Assembly (NCBI GenBank): GCA_964634325.1
Contig: CAZWJF010000003.1
Coordinates: 62,001-126,000, forward strand
Direction of reading: 5' to 3'
Length of the DNA: 64,000 nucleotides
DNA from: JAJXWB01 sp964634325
Lineage (GTDB): Bacteria > Pseudomonadota > Alphaproteobacteria > Rhizobiales > Beijerinckiaceae
The notes beneath the pieces were generated by a model that saw nothing but the letters and a program-made list of their open reading frames with translations, was not told where the DNA came from and ran no database searches. Every line of letters begins with the position of its first letter. Positions within the stretch are counted from its first letter, which is position 1. Made by a program: the position numbers and the translations under genes. Of this stretch, positions 43,134 to 51,380 are shown piece after piece.

Positions 43134-43421
43134 CTAGAGGCCTTCGACCAGCACCAGCCGTCCGGTCGAACATTCGTCGCGGATCGCCTTGAGCCCTTGG
43201 TAGATCGGGCCGTTGTAGAAATCTTCCGCCGCCTGCGCCGAGGGAAATTCGAGCAGCACGAGGCGGTGCGGCGACCAGTCGCCTTCCAAAACCTTGTGAG
43301 CGCCGCCGCGCACCAGATAACGCGCGCCTGCCGCTTCGAGCGCCGGCTTCACGCCCGCCATGAACTCCTGATAGCGGGCCATGTCATGGATATCGACGTC
43401 GAAGATCAGATAGGCCGCCAT
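43134..43421 (-). CDS. DUF1330 dimeric ferredoxin-like-fold protein
   Basis: A 95-residue DUF1330 protein: AYLIFDVDIHDMARYQEF, GGAHKVLEGDW, RLVLLEFPSAQAAEDFYNGPIYQ. The fold is a dimeric alpha-beta barrel like small monooxygenases, with no proven activity in the family. GGGGAGAA lies upstream of the ATG. It is 24 bp after the stop of the thioesterase-like gene, so the two may be co-transcribed. Confidence 0.88.
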   Translation of the reverse strand: MAAYLIFDVDIHDMARYQEFMAGVKPALEAAGARYLVRGGAHKVLEGDWSPHRLVLLEFPSAQAAEDFYNGPIYQGLKAIRDECSTGRLVLVEGL

Positions 43422-43445
43422 CGCGTTCTCCCCGGTTGAGCAAGT

Positions 43446-44255
43446 CTATTCAGATTTTCGCCGCACCACCATCGACTGGCTGGCGGTCGCCATCAGTTCG
43501 CCGTCCTCGGAAAACAGCCGCATGTCGCCGTGCGCGAAACCCGCGTGCATCCCCTCGACGACGATGTCGCAATACACCCAGCGCGTCGGGACGACCTTGC
43601 GAATGCGCAGCGTGTTGTCGAGGCTCGACGCGCCGGCGTTGGCTTCGCCGAGCGCCGGCCCGATCGCCGAGGGCACATAATCGGCGAAGATCGCCAGCAG
43701 GCTCGACGTCATCTCGTAGGGTTCGACCGTGCGCGCCCACAGCGCCATGCGCCCGTCCGGCGAAGGAACGCCGTCGCGGCGCAGCGCGCCGCGCGGCATG
43801 CGCAGCTCCAGTCGCCGGTTCAGATTGTCGCCGTGGTCCGCCCAGAGTTGAACGGGCTCGCAATTGTCGGGGCCCGGCGTCTCGGGCATGCGCGCCCATT
43901 GGTGGGAAACGCCGCCGGGCCGCTCACCCAGCGCCGCGTTGACGGTGATGATTTCGCTCTCGCCGACATGGCCGGCGACGCGCGCCTGCGTCGTATGGCG
44001 GCCCTTGTAGAAAATGCGCACGTCGAGATCGAGAACGGAGGGCGGCCGCGCGAAGGAGAGATATTGCGCGGTCGCCCAGACCACGGGGCGCTCGCAGGTG
44101 CGCTCCAGGGCTTCGATGGCCGCCGCCAGCCCAACCCCGCCGTACATGAACAGCGAGTCGCGCGGACCGACGCAGATGGCGGGCGAGAGCGGCAGGTTCC
44201 AGCGGTGAGGATTGTGCGAGCCGCGCAGGGCGAAGAACTGGTTCGTCATGCGCAT
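43446..44255 (-). CDS. Double hot-dog acyl-CoA thioesterase-like protein
   Basis: About 269 residues resembling the TesB-like acyl-CoA thioesterase fold: a first hot-dog with MYGGVGLAAAIEALE and ATAQYLSFARPPSVLDLDVRIFYKGRHTTQARV, and a second ending WVYCDIVVEGMHAGFAHGDMRLFSEDGELMA. SLDNTLRIR and the GFAHGDMRL turn are TesB-like. Its acyl substrate is unknown. The start is ambiguous: ATG 44255 or 44249, with a TTG at 44285 also open; none has a good ribosome site. Confidence 0.8.
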   Translation of the reverse strand: MRMTNQFFALRGSHNPHRWNLPLSPAICVGPRDSLFMYGGVGLAAAIEALERTCERPVVWATAQYLSFARPPSVLDLDVRIFYKGRHTTQARVAGHVGESEIITVNAALGERPGGVSHQWARMPETPGPDNCEPVQLWADHGDNLNRRLELRMPRGALRRDGVPSPDGRMALWARTVEPYEMTSSLLAIFADYVPSAIGPALGEANAGASSLDNTLRIRKVVPTRWVYCDIVVEGMHAGFAHGDMRLFSEDGELMATASQSMVVRRKSE

Positions 44256-44318
44256 CGTTTCGCACGGAGCGGCGAATTGTTCCAAATGGCGTGCGCCTGC
44301 GCGAGACGCGCGGACCCG

Positions 44319-45686
44319 TCAGCGAAAGGCGGCGGGCAGGGCGACCCGCGCCACGAGCCCCGTCGGCTCACGGTCGAGCAGTTGCAACGTGCCGCCTGCG
44401 GCGCCGACCAGCGAAGCGACGATCGAAAGGCCGAGCCCGAATCCGCTCTTGCCGTCCATGGTGCGCGCAGGCGCGCCCCGCGCGAACGGCTCGAGGAGCG
44501 CTTGCTTCTGATCGGCCGGAATGCCCGGCCCGTCGTCGGCGACGTCGACGACGATGAAGCCTTCCTGGGGCGTGGATGCGCTGAGAGACACATGGTCGCC
44601 ATGCTTCACTGCGTTTTCGACGAGATTCGAGAACAGGCGCTGCAGGTCTCCGATCGATCCATACACGGTTTGATGTTTGCCGCCCTGATAGGAGACGTTG
44701 TGGCCGAGGTCGACGAATTCGTCGGCGATCGTCTGAAGCACGCTGTCGAGGTCGATGAGGCCGCGCTCGCCGCCCGATTCCTCGCCGCGCAGATAGACGA
44801 GATTCTTGTGCAGCATCGAATCCATGCTCTCGACGTCGTTCAGCATCTTCGCCTTCAACGATTCGTCGGCGATGAATTCGGATCGCAGCCGCATGCGCGT
44901 GATGATCGTGCGCAGATCATGGCTGATCGCAGCCAGAGCGCGCCGGCGGGACTCGATCATCGAGTCGATGCGCTGCTGCATGCGGTTCAGCGCGCGCGAC
45001 AGTTCGCGCATTTCCTTCGGTCCGGATTCGGCGAGCGGTTCGAATTGACGTCGTTCGAAGGGGAATTTTTCGGCCTGGCGCACCAGCCGATAGAGCGGCG
45101 CCACGACAGCGAACGAAAGCCATAGCGTCAGGAGCAGCGAAGAGACGAGGAACAATGCGGCGGAACGTTCGAGATTGCGCGACGTGAAGAAACGGCGCAC
45201 GCCCGTGCCGCGCCGCGCCTCCTCGAGAAGGCCGGAACGGCGCGGTTCGAGAATGGAGATCACGACCGCGCCGCCGCGCCTCAGGGCGACCGCGAAATCG
45301 CTGTTGGGCGTCGGCATTGCGATGGCTGGAACGCGGACCCTGGCCTCCGGCCAGAGCCTGTTGCGGATGAAATCGCCTGCCGAATTGGCCGGCGGCGCCT
45401 TGCCGCCGCTCGGCAGGCTGTCCTGCACGATGAACCGCGCCCAGGGCAGGTTGCGTTGCAGGTCCGCCAATATTTCCGCGCGCGACTTTTGATCGGCGAC
45501 GTCGATCGCAAGGACGGCGCTTGCGATCGCCTCTCCCGGCTCCACCAAGGTCTGCCGCCATTCCGGCTCGGTGAAGAGATAGGTCGAGGTCACGACCGTC
45601 TGGAAGAGGGCGATCGACAGAAACAGGACGAGCGCGATCTGCGCGGACAGGCTGTCAGGCCGAAGGCGCTGCAGCAGCCATTTCAT
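44319..45686 (-). CDS. Membrane sensor histidine kinase (EnvZ-like)
   Basis: A 455-residue kinase. TM1 is at about 15-38, a periplasmic sensor about 39-168, TM2 about 169-192, then HAMP. HisKA has H256 in LAAISHDLRTIITRMRL, where the usual Pro after RT is Ile. HATPase has NLVENAVKHG, ADDGPGIP and GFGLGLSIVASL. Its ATG overlaps the regulator stop (ATGA at 45683-45686), so they form a translationally coupled pair. The frame is open far upstream (to 46673) but that lies antisense-free within the regulator gene in another frame and carries no family sequence. Confidence 0.9.
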   Translation of the reverse strand: MKWLLQRLRPDSLSAQIALVLFLSIALFQTVVTSTYLFTEPEWRQTLVEPGEAIASAVLAIDVADQKSRAEILADLQRNLPWARFIVQDSLPSGGKAPPANSAGDFIRNRLWPEARVRVPAIAMPTPNSDFAVALRRGGAVVISILEPRRSGLLEEARRGTGVRRFFTSRNLERSAALFLVSSLLLTLWLSFAVVAPLYRLVRQAEKFPFERRQFEPLAESGPKEMRELSRALNRMQQRIDSMIESRRRALAAISHDLRTIITRMRLRSEFIADESLKAKMLNDVESMDSMLHKNLVYLRGEESGGERGLIDLDSVLQTIADEFVDLGHNVSYQGGKHQTVYGSIGDLQRLFSNLVENAVKHGDHVSLSASTPQEGFIVVDVADDGPGIPADQKQALLEPFARGAPARTMDGKSGFGLGLSIVASLVGAAGGTLQLLDREPTGLVARVALPAAFR

Positions 45687-46402
45687 CGCCGCGCCACCTG
45701 CGCCGCAAAGAGATAGCCCTCCGACCGGATCGTCTGAATCAGTCTCGGCGCGCCGATGTCCGATTCCATCTTCTGCCGCAGGCGGCTGATCAGCGTGTCG
45801 ATGCTGCGCTCGCACGGCCCCTCGACCGGCCCGTGAGTCAGTCCGATCAGCTGGTCGCGCGTCAGGACGCGGTTGGGGTGTTCGCACAAAGCGTAGAGCA
45901 GATCGAATTCTGCGGCGGTCATCGCCACTTTGGAACCCGACGGCGCGACCACCTCGCGGGCCGTGACGTCGACGCGCCAGCCCGCGAACCTGTAGGTCTG
46001 GCGGGCGTTCTGCTCGGTCGGGGAGTCGTTTGCGCTCGATCGGCGAAGCACGGCGCGAATTCTCGCCAGCAGCTCTCGCGGGTTGAAGGGCTTGGTGATG
46101 TAATCGTCGGCGCCCATTTCGAGCCCGAGAATCTTGTCGACGTCCTCGCCCTGCGCCGTGACGATCACAATGGGGAGCGTGCGTTCGCGGCGCAATCGTC
46201 GACAGATCGACAGTCCGTCTTCGCCCGGCAGATTCAAATCGAGCAGGACGAGATCGAACTCCCGGCGCGCGAGCGCCGCATCCATCGCATCGCCGCTCTC
46301 GACCGCTTCGACGTCGATCTGGTTCGCGCCGAGATAGCGCTTGATCAAGGCGCCGATCTCGGCGTCGTCCTCGACAAGCAAGAGGGAAGTTGCGTCGTTC
46401 AC
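45683..46402 (-). CDS. OmpR-family response regulator
   Basis: A 239-residue regulator. The receiver has E11, D12, D13, phospho-acceptor D55 (LVLLDLNLPG) and DDYITKPFNPRELLAR; the winged-helix domain runs from about 135 to 234 (AEFDLLYALCEHPNRVLTRDQL, SIDTLISRLRQKM, IRSEGYLF). The start is GTG at 46402 with a weak site. It is first in the pair with the kinase at 44319. It is of the OmpR/AdeR-like group, and no target genes can be named. Confidence 0.92.
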   Translation of the reverse strand: MNDATSLLLVEDDAEIGALIKRYLGANQIDVEAVESGDAMDAALARREFDLVLLDLNLPGEDGLSICRRLRRERTLPIVIVTAQGEDVDKILGLEMGADDYITKPFNPRELLARIRAVLRRSSANDSPTEQNARQTYRFAGWRVDVTAREVVAPSGSKVAMTAAEFDLLYALCEHPNRVLTRDQLIGLTHGPVEGPCERSIDTLISRLRQKMESDIGAPRLIQTIRSEGYLFAAQVARR

Positions 46403-46826
46403 CGCGAATACCGCACCGGTTCGCCTCGCGCACTGTCGCGTCAGGGCCCGCCCGCCAAAATGCCGGCGCTGCGGCCCCCGTCAACCCGGTCGCCCGCCAG
46501 CCAGGCCGATTTCGTCCCGCCGCCGCCCGCGATCGGCGCAATGTCCCGGCGCCGGGCTTCCAGACACATTTCAGACAAGAAATGGCGCGTCCAGACAAAC
46601 GCCGGCTGGGCCCTCGGGTGAAAATGCGCGTCCGGCCTGATTTGCGCCGACGTTGCGATGCCGCGCGTCGCATGAGCGCAAGACAATCCGGACGGTTTCG
46701 CTTTGCGACCGCGCCGACGGGCGCAGAGCGATGGCGCAGCCCGCGTCAACCCTCTCGCGGGCTGCGCCTTTTCGACGCCCGCGCAAATGCGCCGCGTCTG
46801 CGAGCCCCAGCGAAGTTTCAAATGAA
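46403..46826. other. Long intergenic region, regulator / tRNA-Val
   Basis: 424 bp without a protein gene I can support; short open frames here have skewed Arg/Pro-rich composition and no ribosome sites. It must contain the promoter of the response-regulator operon (minus strand). A strong hairpin with a plus-strand T-run lies at 46733-46772 and is listed separately. Confidence 0.6.
46733..46772 (+). terminator. Orphan hairpin terminator
   Basis: A perfect 13-bp stem GGCGCAGCCCGCG (46733-46745) and CGCGGGCTGCGCC (46756-46768), 10-nt loop, then TTTT (46769-46772). On the plus strand it looks like an intrinsic terminator, yet no plus-strand gene lies upstream. On the minus strand it is 58 bp beyond the tRNA-Val 3' end but has no T-run there. 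Confidence 0.7.
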
Positions 46827-46901
46827 TGGTGGGCGCGACAGGGATTGAACCTGTGACCCCTCCCGTGTGAAGGGAGTGCTCTCCCGCTGAGCTACGCGCC
46901 C
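46827..46901 (-). tRNA. tRNA-Val (anticodon CAC)
   Basis: A 75-nt cloverleaf on the minus strand: acceptor GGGCGCG/CGCGCCC, D-arm GCTC-AGCGGGA-GAGC, anticodon stem CTCCC/GGGAG with loop TTCACAC giving anticodon CAC (reads GUG, valine), and T-arm ACAGG-TTCAATC-CCTGT. The discriminator is A, and the CCA end is encoded in the DNA. No integrase or duplicated 3' end was seen nearby, so no sign it has served as an integration site. Confidence 0.97.
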
Positions 46902-46954
46902 GTGCCGCCGAAGCGGCGCGTCGGGCAGGGTTTAGGCGGGCCGGCCCCGATCCG

Positions 46955-47626
46955 TCAAGACGCCAGTTGCTGGACCGCGTCCCACAGGTCGTCGAAATGC
47001 GAGATCACCCTGTCCGGGCCGAGCTCGTTGACGTGCACGTCGGTGTAGCCGAAATCCACGGCGACGACGGGAACGCCGAGGCGCCGTGCGGTGTCGATGT
47101 CTGTGCGCGAATCCCCGACCATGATCGTGCGCGCGCCGTCGCCGCCGGCGAGCGCCACAGTTTTCTCGAGAATGCGCGGGTCGGGCTTGGCGATCTGGAA
47201 CGTGTCCTGCCCGACGATCGCGCGGAAGCGGTTCGCAACGCCGAGCGCCTCCAGCAATTTGCGCGCAGGCCCTTCGACCTTGTTGGTGCAGACGGCGAAA
47301 TCCCAGCCCGCGGCCTCGAAACGGTCGAGCGCGGCGATCACGCCGGGAAACAGATGGCTCTCGTCTGCGATATGCGCCTCGTAATGCGCAAGAAAGTCGC
47401 CGAACAGCTGTTGCAGCTTGGCAGGCGCCAGCTCCGCCTTCTGCGCGGCGAAGCCCCGTTCGATCAACGCCCGGGCCCCGGCGCCGAGCATGAAGCGGGC
47501 GTCCGCCAGCGGCAGCGGAGCGATTCCTTCGCGCGCCAGAATGTAGTTCAGCGTGCCGATCAGGTCGCCGGCTGTCTCAGCCAGAGTGCCGTCGAGGTCG
47601 AAGACGAGAAGTGGACGTTGGCTCAT
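46955..47626 (-). CDS. gph: Phosphoglycolate phosphatase (HAD family)
   Basis: A 223-residue HAD phosphatase: D10 and D12 in VFDLDGTLAET, motif II AVCTNK (Thr), motif III Lys in QIAKPDPRIL, motif IV VGDSRTDIDTA. It fits Gph, which removes 2-phosphoglycolate made by DNA repair or Rubisco oxygenation; other HAD sugar phosphatases are possible. It is divergent from the operon carrying rpiA, a neighbourhood common for gph in alphaproteobacteria. Confidence 0.88.
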   Translation of the reverse strand: MSQRPLLVFDLDGTLAETAGDLIGTLNYILAREGIAPLPLADARFMLGAGARALIERGFAAQKAELAPAKLQQLFGDFLAHYEAHIADESHLFPGVIAALDRFEAAGWDFAVCTNKVEGPARKLLEALGVANRFRAIVGQDTFQIAKPDPRILEKTVALAGGDGARTIMVGDSRTDIDTARRLGVPVVAVDFGYTDVHVNELGPDRVISHFDDLWDAVQQLAS

Positions 47627-47730
47627 GTCGCTGAATTAGGTGGAATTTCGCCCCGCCGCAACTGCGTCAACCCATAATTAACCATGTTCGTGCTCGATCT
47701 GTCCGGGCTGCTCCGCTCGAAGGCTGCGTC

Positions 47731-48102
47731 ATGAATCGTTCGCTCGTCCGTTTCGCCATAGTCTCAGCGCTCTGCGCTGGCGCTTCCGCCGCATTGGCCG
47801 CGGCCTCGACCTATGATTTCCTCGCTGCGCCAGAGACCGACCTCAACCGCGTCTACCGGCTCGACAAGGCGACCGGCGAGATCGGCGCTTGCCAGTACGG
47901 CCTGAAGGAAGGCTCGGTCGGCGCGACGCTCTGCTATCCGCCGGGCGAGGGCGCGACCGCCCAGCAACAGAGCGAATATGCGCTCGTCGCCTCCCGTCAC
48001 GAGCGCGAGGGCGGGGTGTTTCGCGTCGACCTGCGGTCAGGCGCCATGTCGATCTGCTACGTCCTCAACGATTCCGTCGTTTGCACGCCGCAGGCGCGCT
48101 GA
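47731..48102 (+). CDS. Secreted hypothetical protein upstream of rpiA
   Basis: A 123-residue protein with a signal peptide (VRFAIVSALCAGASAALAAAS, cut near 24). The mature part has four cysteines in two clusters (IGACQYG, TLCYPPGEG; MSICYVLNDSVVCTP), with two RVxRLDxxTG-like strands (NRVYRLDKATGEI and GGVFRVDLRSGAM) suggesting an internal beta repeat. Function unknown. It is 63 bp before rpiA on the same strand, possibly the first gene of that operon. Confidence 0.75.
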   Translation: MNRSLVRFAIVSALCAGASAALAAASTYDFLAAPETDLNRVYRLDKATGEIGACQYGLKEGSVGATLCYPPGEGATAQQQSEYALVASRHEREGGVFRVDLRSGAMSICYVLNDSVVCTPQAR

Positions 48103-48165
48103 CGCGAGATTGCGTTTTGTCCGGGAAGCCTTTATCCCGCCGCTTCGACTGGCGACGGGGACAGC

Positions 48166-48885
48166 ATGAGCGCGACCGGGCAGATTTCGCAGGATGAAGC
48201 CAAGCGCCGCGCCGCCGCCCGCGCCGCCGAATTCGTGCGCCCCGGCATGCGTCTGGGGCTGGGCACCGGCTCCACGGCGGCTCATTTCGTCGATATCCTC
48301 GGCGGCATGGTCCGCGACGGCCTCGACGTCGTCGGCGTTCCCACCTCCGAGCGCACGCGCGCTCAGGCCCAGGGCCTCGGCATCCCCCTGTCCACGCTCG
48401 ACGAGACGCCGGAACTCGACCTGACCGTCGACGGCGCCGACGAATTCGACTCGAAGCTTCGCCTGATCAAGGGCGGCGGCGGCGCGTTGCTGCGCGAGAA
48501 GATTGTCGCGGCCGCATCGGCGAAAATGATCGTGATCACGGATGCGAGCAAAGAAGTCGCCACGCTCGGGCGCTTCCCCTTGCCGGTCGAGGTCGACCGG
48601 TTCGGCATGGAATCGACGCGCCGGCATGTCGAGCAGGCGATCGCCGCCTGCGGGCTGGCGGGCCCCGTCGTTTTGCGCCGCGGCGCCGACAGCCATTCTT
48701 TCGTCACCGATGGCGGGCATTGCATATTCGATTGCTCGCTCGGCGCCATCGCCGATCCGGAAGCGCTGGCGGCCCGCCTGGCGGCGATCCCCGGCGTCGT
48801 CGAGCATGGTTTGTTCCTCGGACTCGCTTCGACGGTCGTCATTGCGGATTCCGCAGAAATACGAATGATCGGCGCAGCGGCTTGA
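48166..48885 (+). CDS. rpiA: Ribose-5-phosphate isomerase A
   Basis: A 239-residue RpiA that interconverts ribose-5-phosphate and ribulose-5-phosphate. Family blocks are GLGTGSTAAHFVD (phosphate loop), TVDGADEFD (catalytic Asp), LIKGGGGALLREKIVA (Lys and Glu) and VTDGGHCIFDC. It starts at ATG 48166 and is followed by the DUF2059 gene (43 bp) and gor, probably one operon. RpiA feeds the pentose phosphate and, in methylotrophs or autotrophs, Calvin-type cycles. Confidence 0.96.
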   Translation: MSATGQISQDEAKRRAAARAAEFVRPGMRLGLGTGSTAAHFVDILGGMVRDGLDVVGVPTSERTRAQAQGLGIPLSTLDETPELDLTVDGADEFDSKLRLIKGGGGALLREKIVAAASAKMIVITDASKEVATLGRFPLPVEVDRFGMESTRRHVEQAIAACGLAGPVVLRRGADSHSFVTDGGHCIFDCSLGAIADPEALAARLAAIPGVVEHGLFLGLASTVVIADSAEIRMIGAAA

Positions 48886-48928
48886 CCGTGCGTCGTCCGC
48901 CGGTTTCGGCGCAAGACAGGAGAAGATC

Positions 48929-49444
48929 GTGAACGTCAAATCGCTTGCCCGCGCCTTCGGTCTGATTTCCATCCTCGCGGTCGCGCCGGCTCTGGCCCAG
49001 TCTGCGGCGCCGGCCGCCGGCGGCCCGACGGCCGCGCAGATCGCGCTCGGGCGCGAAATCGTCGTCGCCTCCGGCGTATCGCGGTCGTTCGCGATCACGA
49101 TTCCGCAGTTCCTCGATCAGATCGGCACGCGCCTGACGCAGACGCGTCCGGATCTCATCAAGGACCTCAACGTCGTGATGGAGCAGATCAAGCCGGAATT
49201 CGACAAGCGCGTCGACGAGATCGTCGACAAGGCCGGCCGCCTCTACGCCGAACGTCTGTCCGAGCAGGAGCTCAAGGACGTCGCCAATTTCTTCAAGAGC
49301 CCGTCGGGCGTGAAATATGTCGCGGAGCAGCCGATCGTGCTCAACACGATCTATGTCGCATTGCAGGGCTGGCAGCAGCAGATCTCGACGGACATGATGA
49401 CCCGCGTTCGCGAGGAAATGAAGAAGAAGGGCCACGAACTCTGA
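48929..49444 (+). CDS. DUF2059 secreted helical protein
   Basis: A 171-residue protein with a signal peptide (SLARAFGLISILAVAPALAQS, cut near 25) and a DUF2059 domain: DLNVVMEQIKPEFDKRVDEIVDKAGRLYAERLSEQELKDVANFFKSPSG-like helices near 90-140. Such proteins are periplasmic with unknown function. The start is GTG at 48929, with AGGAGA upstream. It lies between rpiA and gor. Confidence 0.87.
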   Translation: MNVKSLARAFGLISILAVAPALAQSAAPAAGGPTAAQIALGREIVVASGVSRSFAITIPQFLDQIGTRLTQTRPDLIKDLNVVMEQIKPEFDKRVDEIVDKAGRLYAERLSEQELKDVANFFKSPSGVKYVAEQPIVLNTIYVALQGWQQQISTDMMTRVREEMKKKGHEL

Positions 49445-49469
49445 GTTGCGGCAGGAGCTGAGGGCCCCG

Positions 49470-50849
49470 ATGAGCGCGTTCGACTACGATCTCTTCGTCA
49501 TCGGGGCTGGCTCGGGCGGGGTGCGGGCCGCGCGCATCGCCGCCGGCTATGGCGCAAAGGTCGCCGTCGCCGAGGAATTCCGCATCGGCGGCACCTGCGT
49601 CATTCGCGGCTGCGTGCCCAAGAAGCTCTACGTCTACGCGAGCCGTTTCCGCGACGAATTCGAGGACGCGGCGGGTTTCGGCTGGACCGTCCCGCCGGCG
49701 CGGTTCGATTGGCCGACGCTGGTCTCGGCCAAGGAAAAGGAAATCTCGCGGCTTTCGGGAATCTACGCCGCCAATCTCGACAAGGCGGGCGTCGAAATGA
49801 TCGCTGCGCGCGCGACGCTCGACGGTCCAAACAGCGTTCGCCTGTCGACCGGCCGGAATGTCTCGGCGCGCGTCATCCTCGTGGCGACCGGCGGCGCGCC
49901 GATGATGCAACCGGCGATCCCCGGCGTCGAACTCGCCATTTCGTCGAACGAGATTTTCGATGTGGCGCGGTTTCCGGCGCGCCTGCTCGTGGTCGGCGGC
50001 GGCTATATCGCGGTTGAATTCGCCAGCGTTTTCGCGCGACTGGGCGCGCAGGTCGTGCAGGTCTTCCGCGCGGACAACGTATTGCGCGGCTTCGACGGCG
50101 ACGTTCGCGCGCATCTGGCCGAGGAAATGACCCACGCCGGCGTGTCGCTCAAACCGGGCGTTCTGCCGACGCGGATCGAGCGCGCGGCCGGCGGTTTGCG
50201 CGCGACGCTGTCCAATGGCGAAACGATCGACGTCGATCAGGTCTTGATGGCCACCGGCCGCAGTCCTCACACACAGGGGCTCGGACTGGAGGCGGCGGGC
50301 GTCGGTCTGCGCCACAGCGGCGCGATCATCGTCGACGAGCGTTCGCGCACCAACGTGCCGTCGATCTACGCTGTCGGCGACGTGACAGACCGCATCAACC
50401 TGACGCCGGTCGCGATCCGCGAGGGCCACGCCTTCGCCGACAATGTCTTCGGCGGCAAGGACGTGTCGACGGACTACCGGTACGTGCCGACCGCGGTGTT
50501 CACCACGCCCGAGATTGGCACGGTGGGTCTGACCGAGGACGAAGCGCGGCGCGAATACGAAGTCGTCGACATCTACAAGGCGAGCTTCCGCCCGATGAAG
50601 GCGACCTTGTCCGGCCGCACTGAAAAGACGCTGATGAAGATCGTCGTCTGCGGCCACACCGATCGTGTGCTGGGCGTTCATGTCGTCGGACACGACAGCG
50701 GCGAGATGGCGCAATTGCTGGCGATCCCGCTGCGGATGGGCGCGACCAAGGCCGATTTCGACACGACCATGGCGCTGCACCCGACAGCGGCCGAAGAACT
50801 CGTCACGATGCGCACGCGCTCTGCGCGCTATGAACGCGGCAAGGACTGA
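49470..50849 (+). CDS. gor: Glutathione-disulfide reductase
   Basis: A 459-residue FAD/NADPH enzyme that reduces GSSG. FAD motif IGAGSGGVRAARIAA, redox pair C43/C48 in GGTCVIRGCVPKK, NADP Rossmann GGGYIAVEFASVF with the following Arg-containing strand, and C-terminal HPTAAEELVTM with the catalytic His-Glu. ATG 49470 is the family start, with AGGAG upstream at long spacing; the frame is open to 49446. It is 25 bp after the DUF2059 gene. Trypanothione reductase or mercuric reductase are unlikely given the motif set. Confidence 0.93.
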   Translation: MSAFDYDLFVIGAGSGGVRAARIAAGYGAKVAVAEEFRIGGTCVIRGCVPKKLYVYASRFRDEFEDAAGFGWTVPPARFDWPTLVSAKEKEISRLSGIYAANLDKAGVEMIAARATLDGPNSVRLSTGRNVSARVILVATGGAPMMQPAIPGVELAISSNEIFDVARFPARLLVVGGGYIAVEFASVFARLGAQVVQVFRADNVLRGFDGDVRAHLAEEMTHAGVSLKPGVLPTRIERAAGGLRATLSNGETIDVDQVLMATGRSPHTQGLGLEAAGVGLRHSGAIIVDERSRTNVPSIYAVGDVTDRINLTPVAIREGHAFADNVFGGKDVSTDYRYVPTAVFTTPEIGTVGLTEDEARREYEVVDIYKASFRPMKATLSGRTEKTLMKIVVCGHTDRVLGVHVVGHDSGEMAQLLAIPLRMGATKADFDTTMALHPTAAEELVTMRTRSARYERGKD

Positions 50850-50855
50850 GCGTCC

Positions 50856-51335
50856 TCAGCGATTGAGGAGCCAGACGCCGGCGTTCAGCGCCGCCGCGAA
50901 ACTCGTCCACGCGATATAGGGCGCAAGCAACCAGGCCGCCGTCCGATCGACGCGCGCAAAGGCGACGATCGTCGCTGCGATCGCAAGCCAGAGCGCGGCG
51001 ATGACGACGAGGCCGGCGACGGGCGAACGCCAGCCGAAAAACGCGAAGGACCAGAGCCCGTTCAGGACGATTTGCGCGAGATACCACGTGATTGCGCGCG
51101 ATCGGCCGCCAGTCGCCTCCGGCGCAGTCAGCACCCGCCAGAACGCAGCGGACATCAGGACGTACAGAAATGTCCATGCTGGTCCGAACAGCCAGTTCGG
51201 CGGGGTGAACGCTGGCTTGACGAGTCCTGCGTACCAACCGGGAATGGCCGGCGCGGTGACGAGCGAGCCGGCGACGGCGGCGGCCAGCGCCGGCGCTGCG
51301 GCGGCGACGATCAGCAGCGGCCGATTGCGCGCCAT
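50856..51335 (-). CDS. tspO: TspO/MBR family tryptophan-rich sensory protein
   Basis: A 158-residue, five-TM protein: PGWYAGLVKPAFTPPNWLFGPAWTFLYVLM near 35-64 is the TspO signature, followed by LNGLWSFAFFGWRSP and ALNAGVWLLN. TspO binds porphyrins or sterols and, in Rhodobacter, down-tunes pigment genes with oxygen; that role is not shown here. The start ATG 51335 has GAAGAGG upstream. It ends 6 bp from the convergent gor stop. Confidence 0.92.
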   Translation of the reverse strand: MARNRPLLIVAAAAPALAAAVAGSLVTAPAIPGWYAGLVKPAFTPPNWLFGPAWTFLYVLMSAAFWRVLTAPEATGGRSRAITWYLAQIVLNGLWSFAFFGWRSPVAGLVVIAALWLAIAATIVAFARVDRTAAWLLAPYIAWTSFAAALNAGVWLLNR

Positions 51336-51380
51336 GGGATGCCTCTTCGATCCGGTCGCCGCCAAGGACGACAGCGCCCG

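Noticed and set aside
45687..46673. 784-residue version of the histidine kinase starting near 46673
   Set aside because: The extra N-terminal part is an out-of-frame reading through the response-regulator gene with no domain; the ATGA overlap at 45683-45686 gives the true start. Not a fusion.
46827..46901. tRNA-Val as an integration site of a mobile island
   Set aside because: No integrase, duplicated tRNA end or change in base composition is seen on either side.
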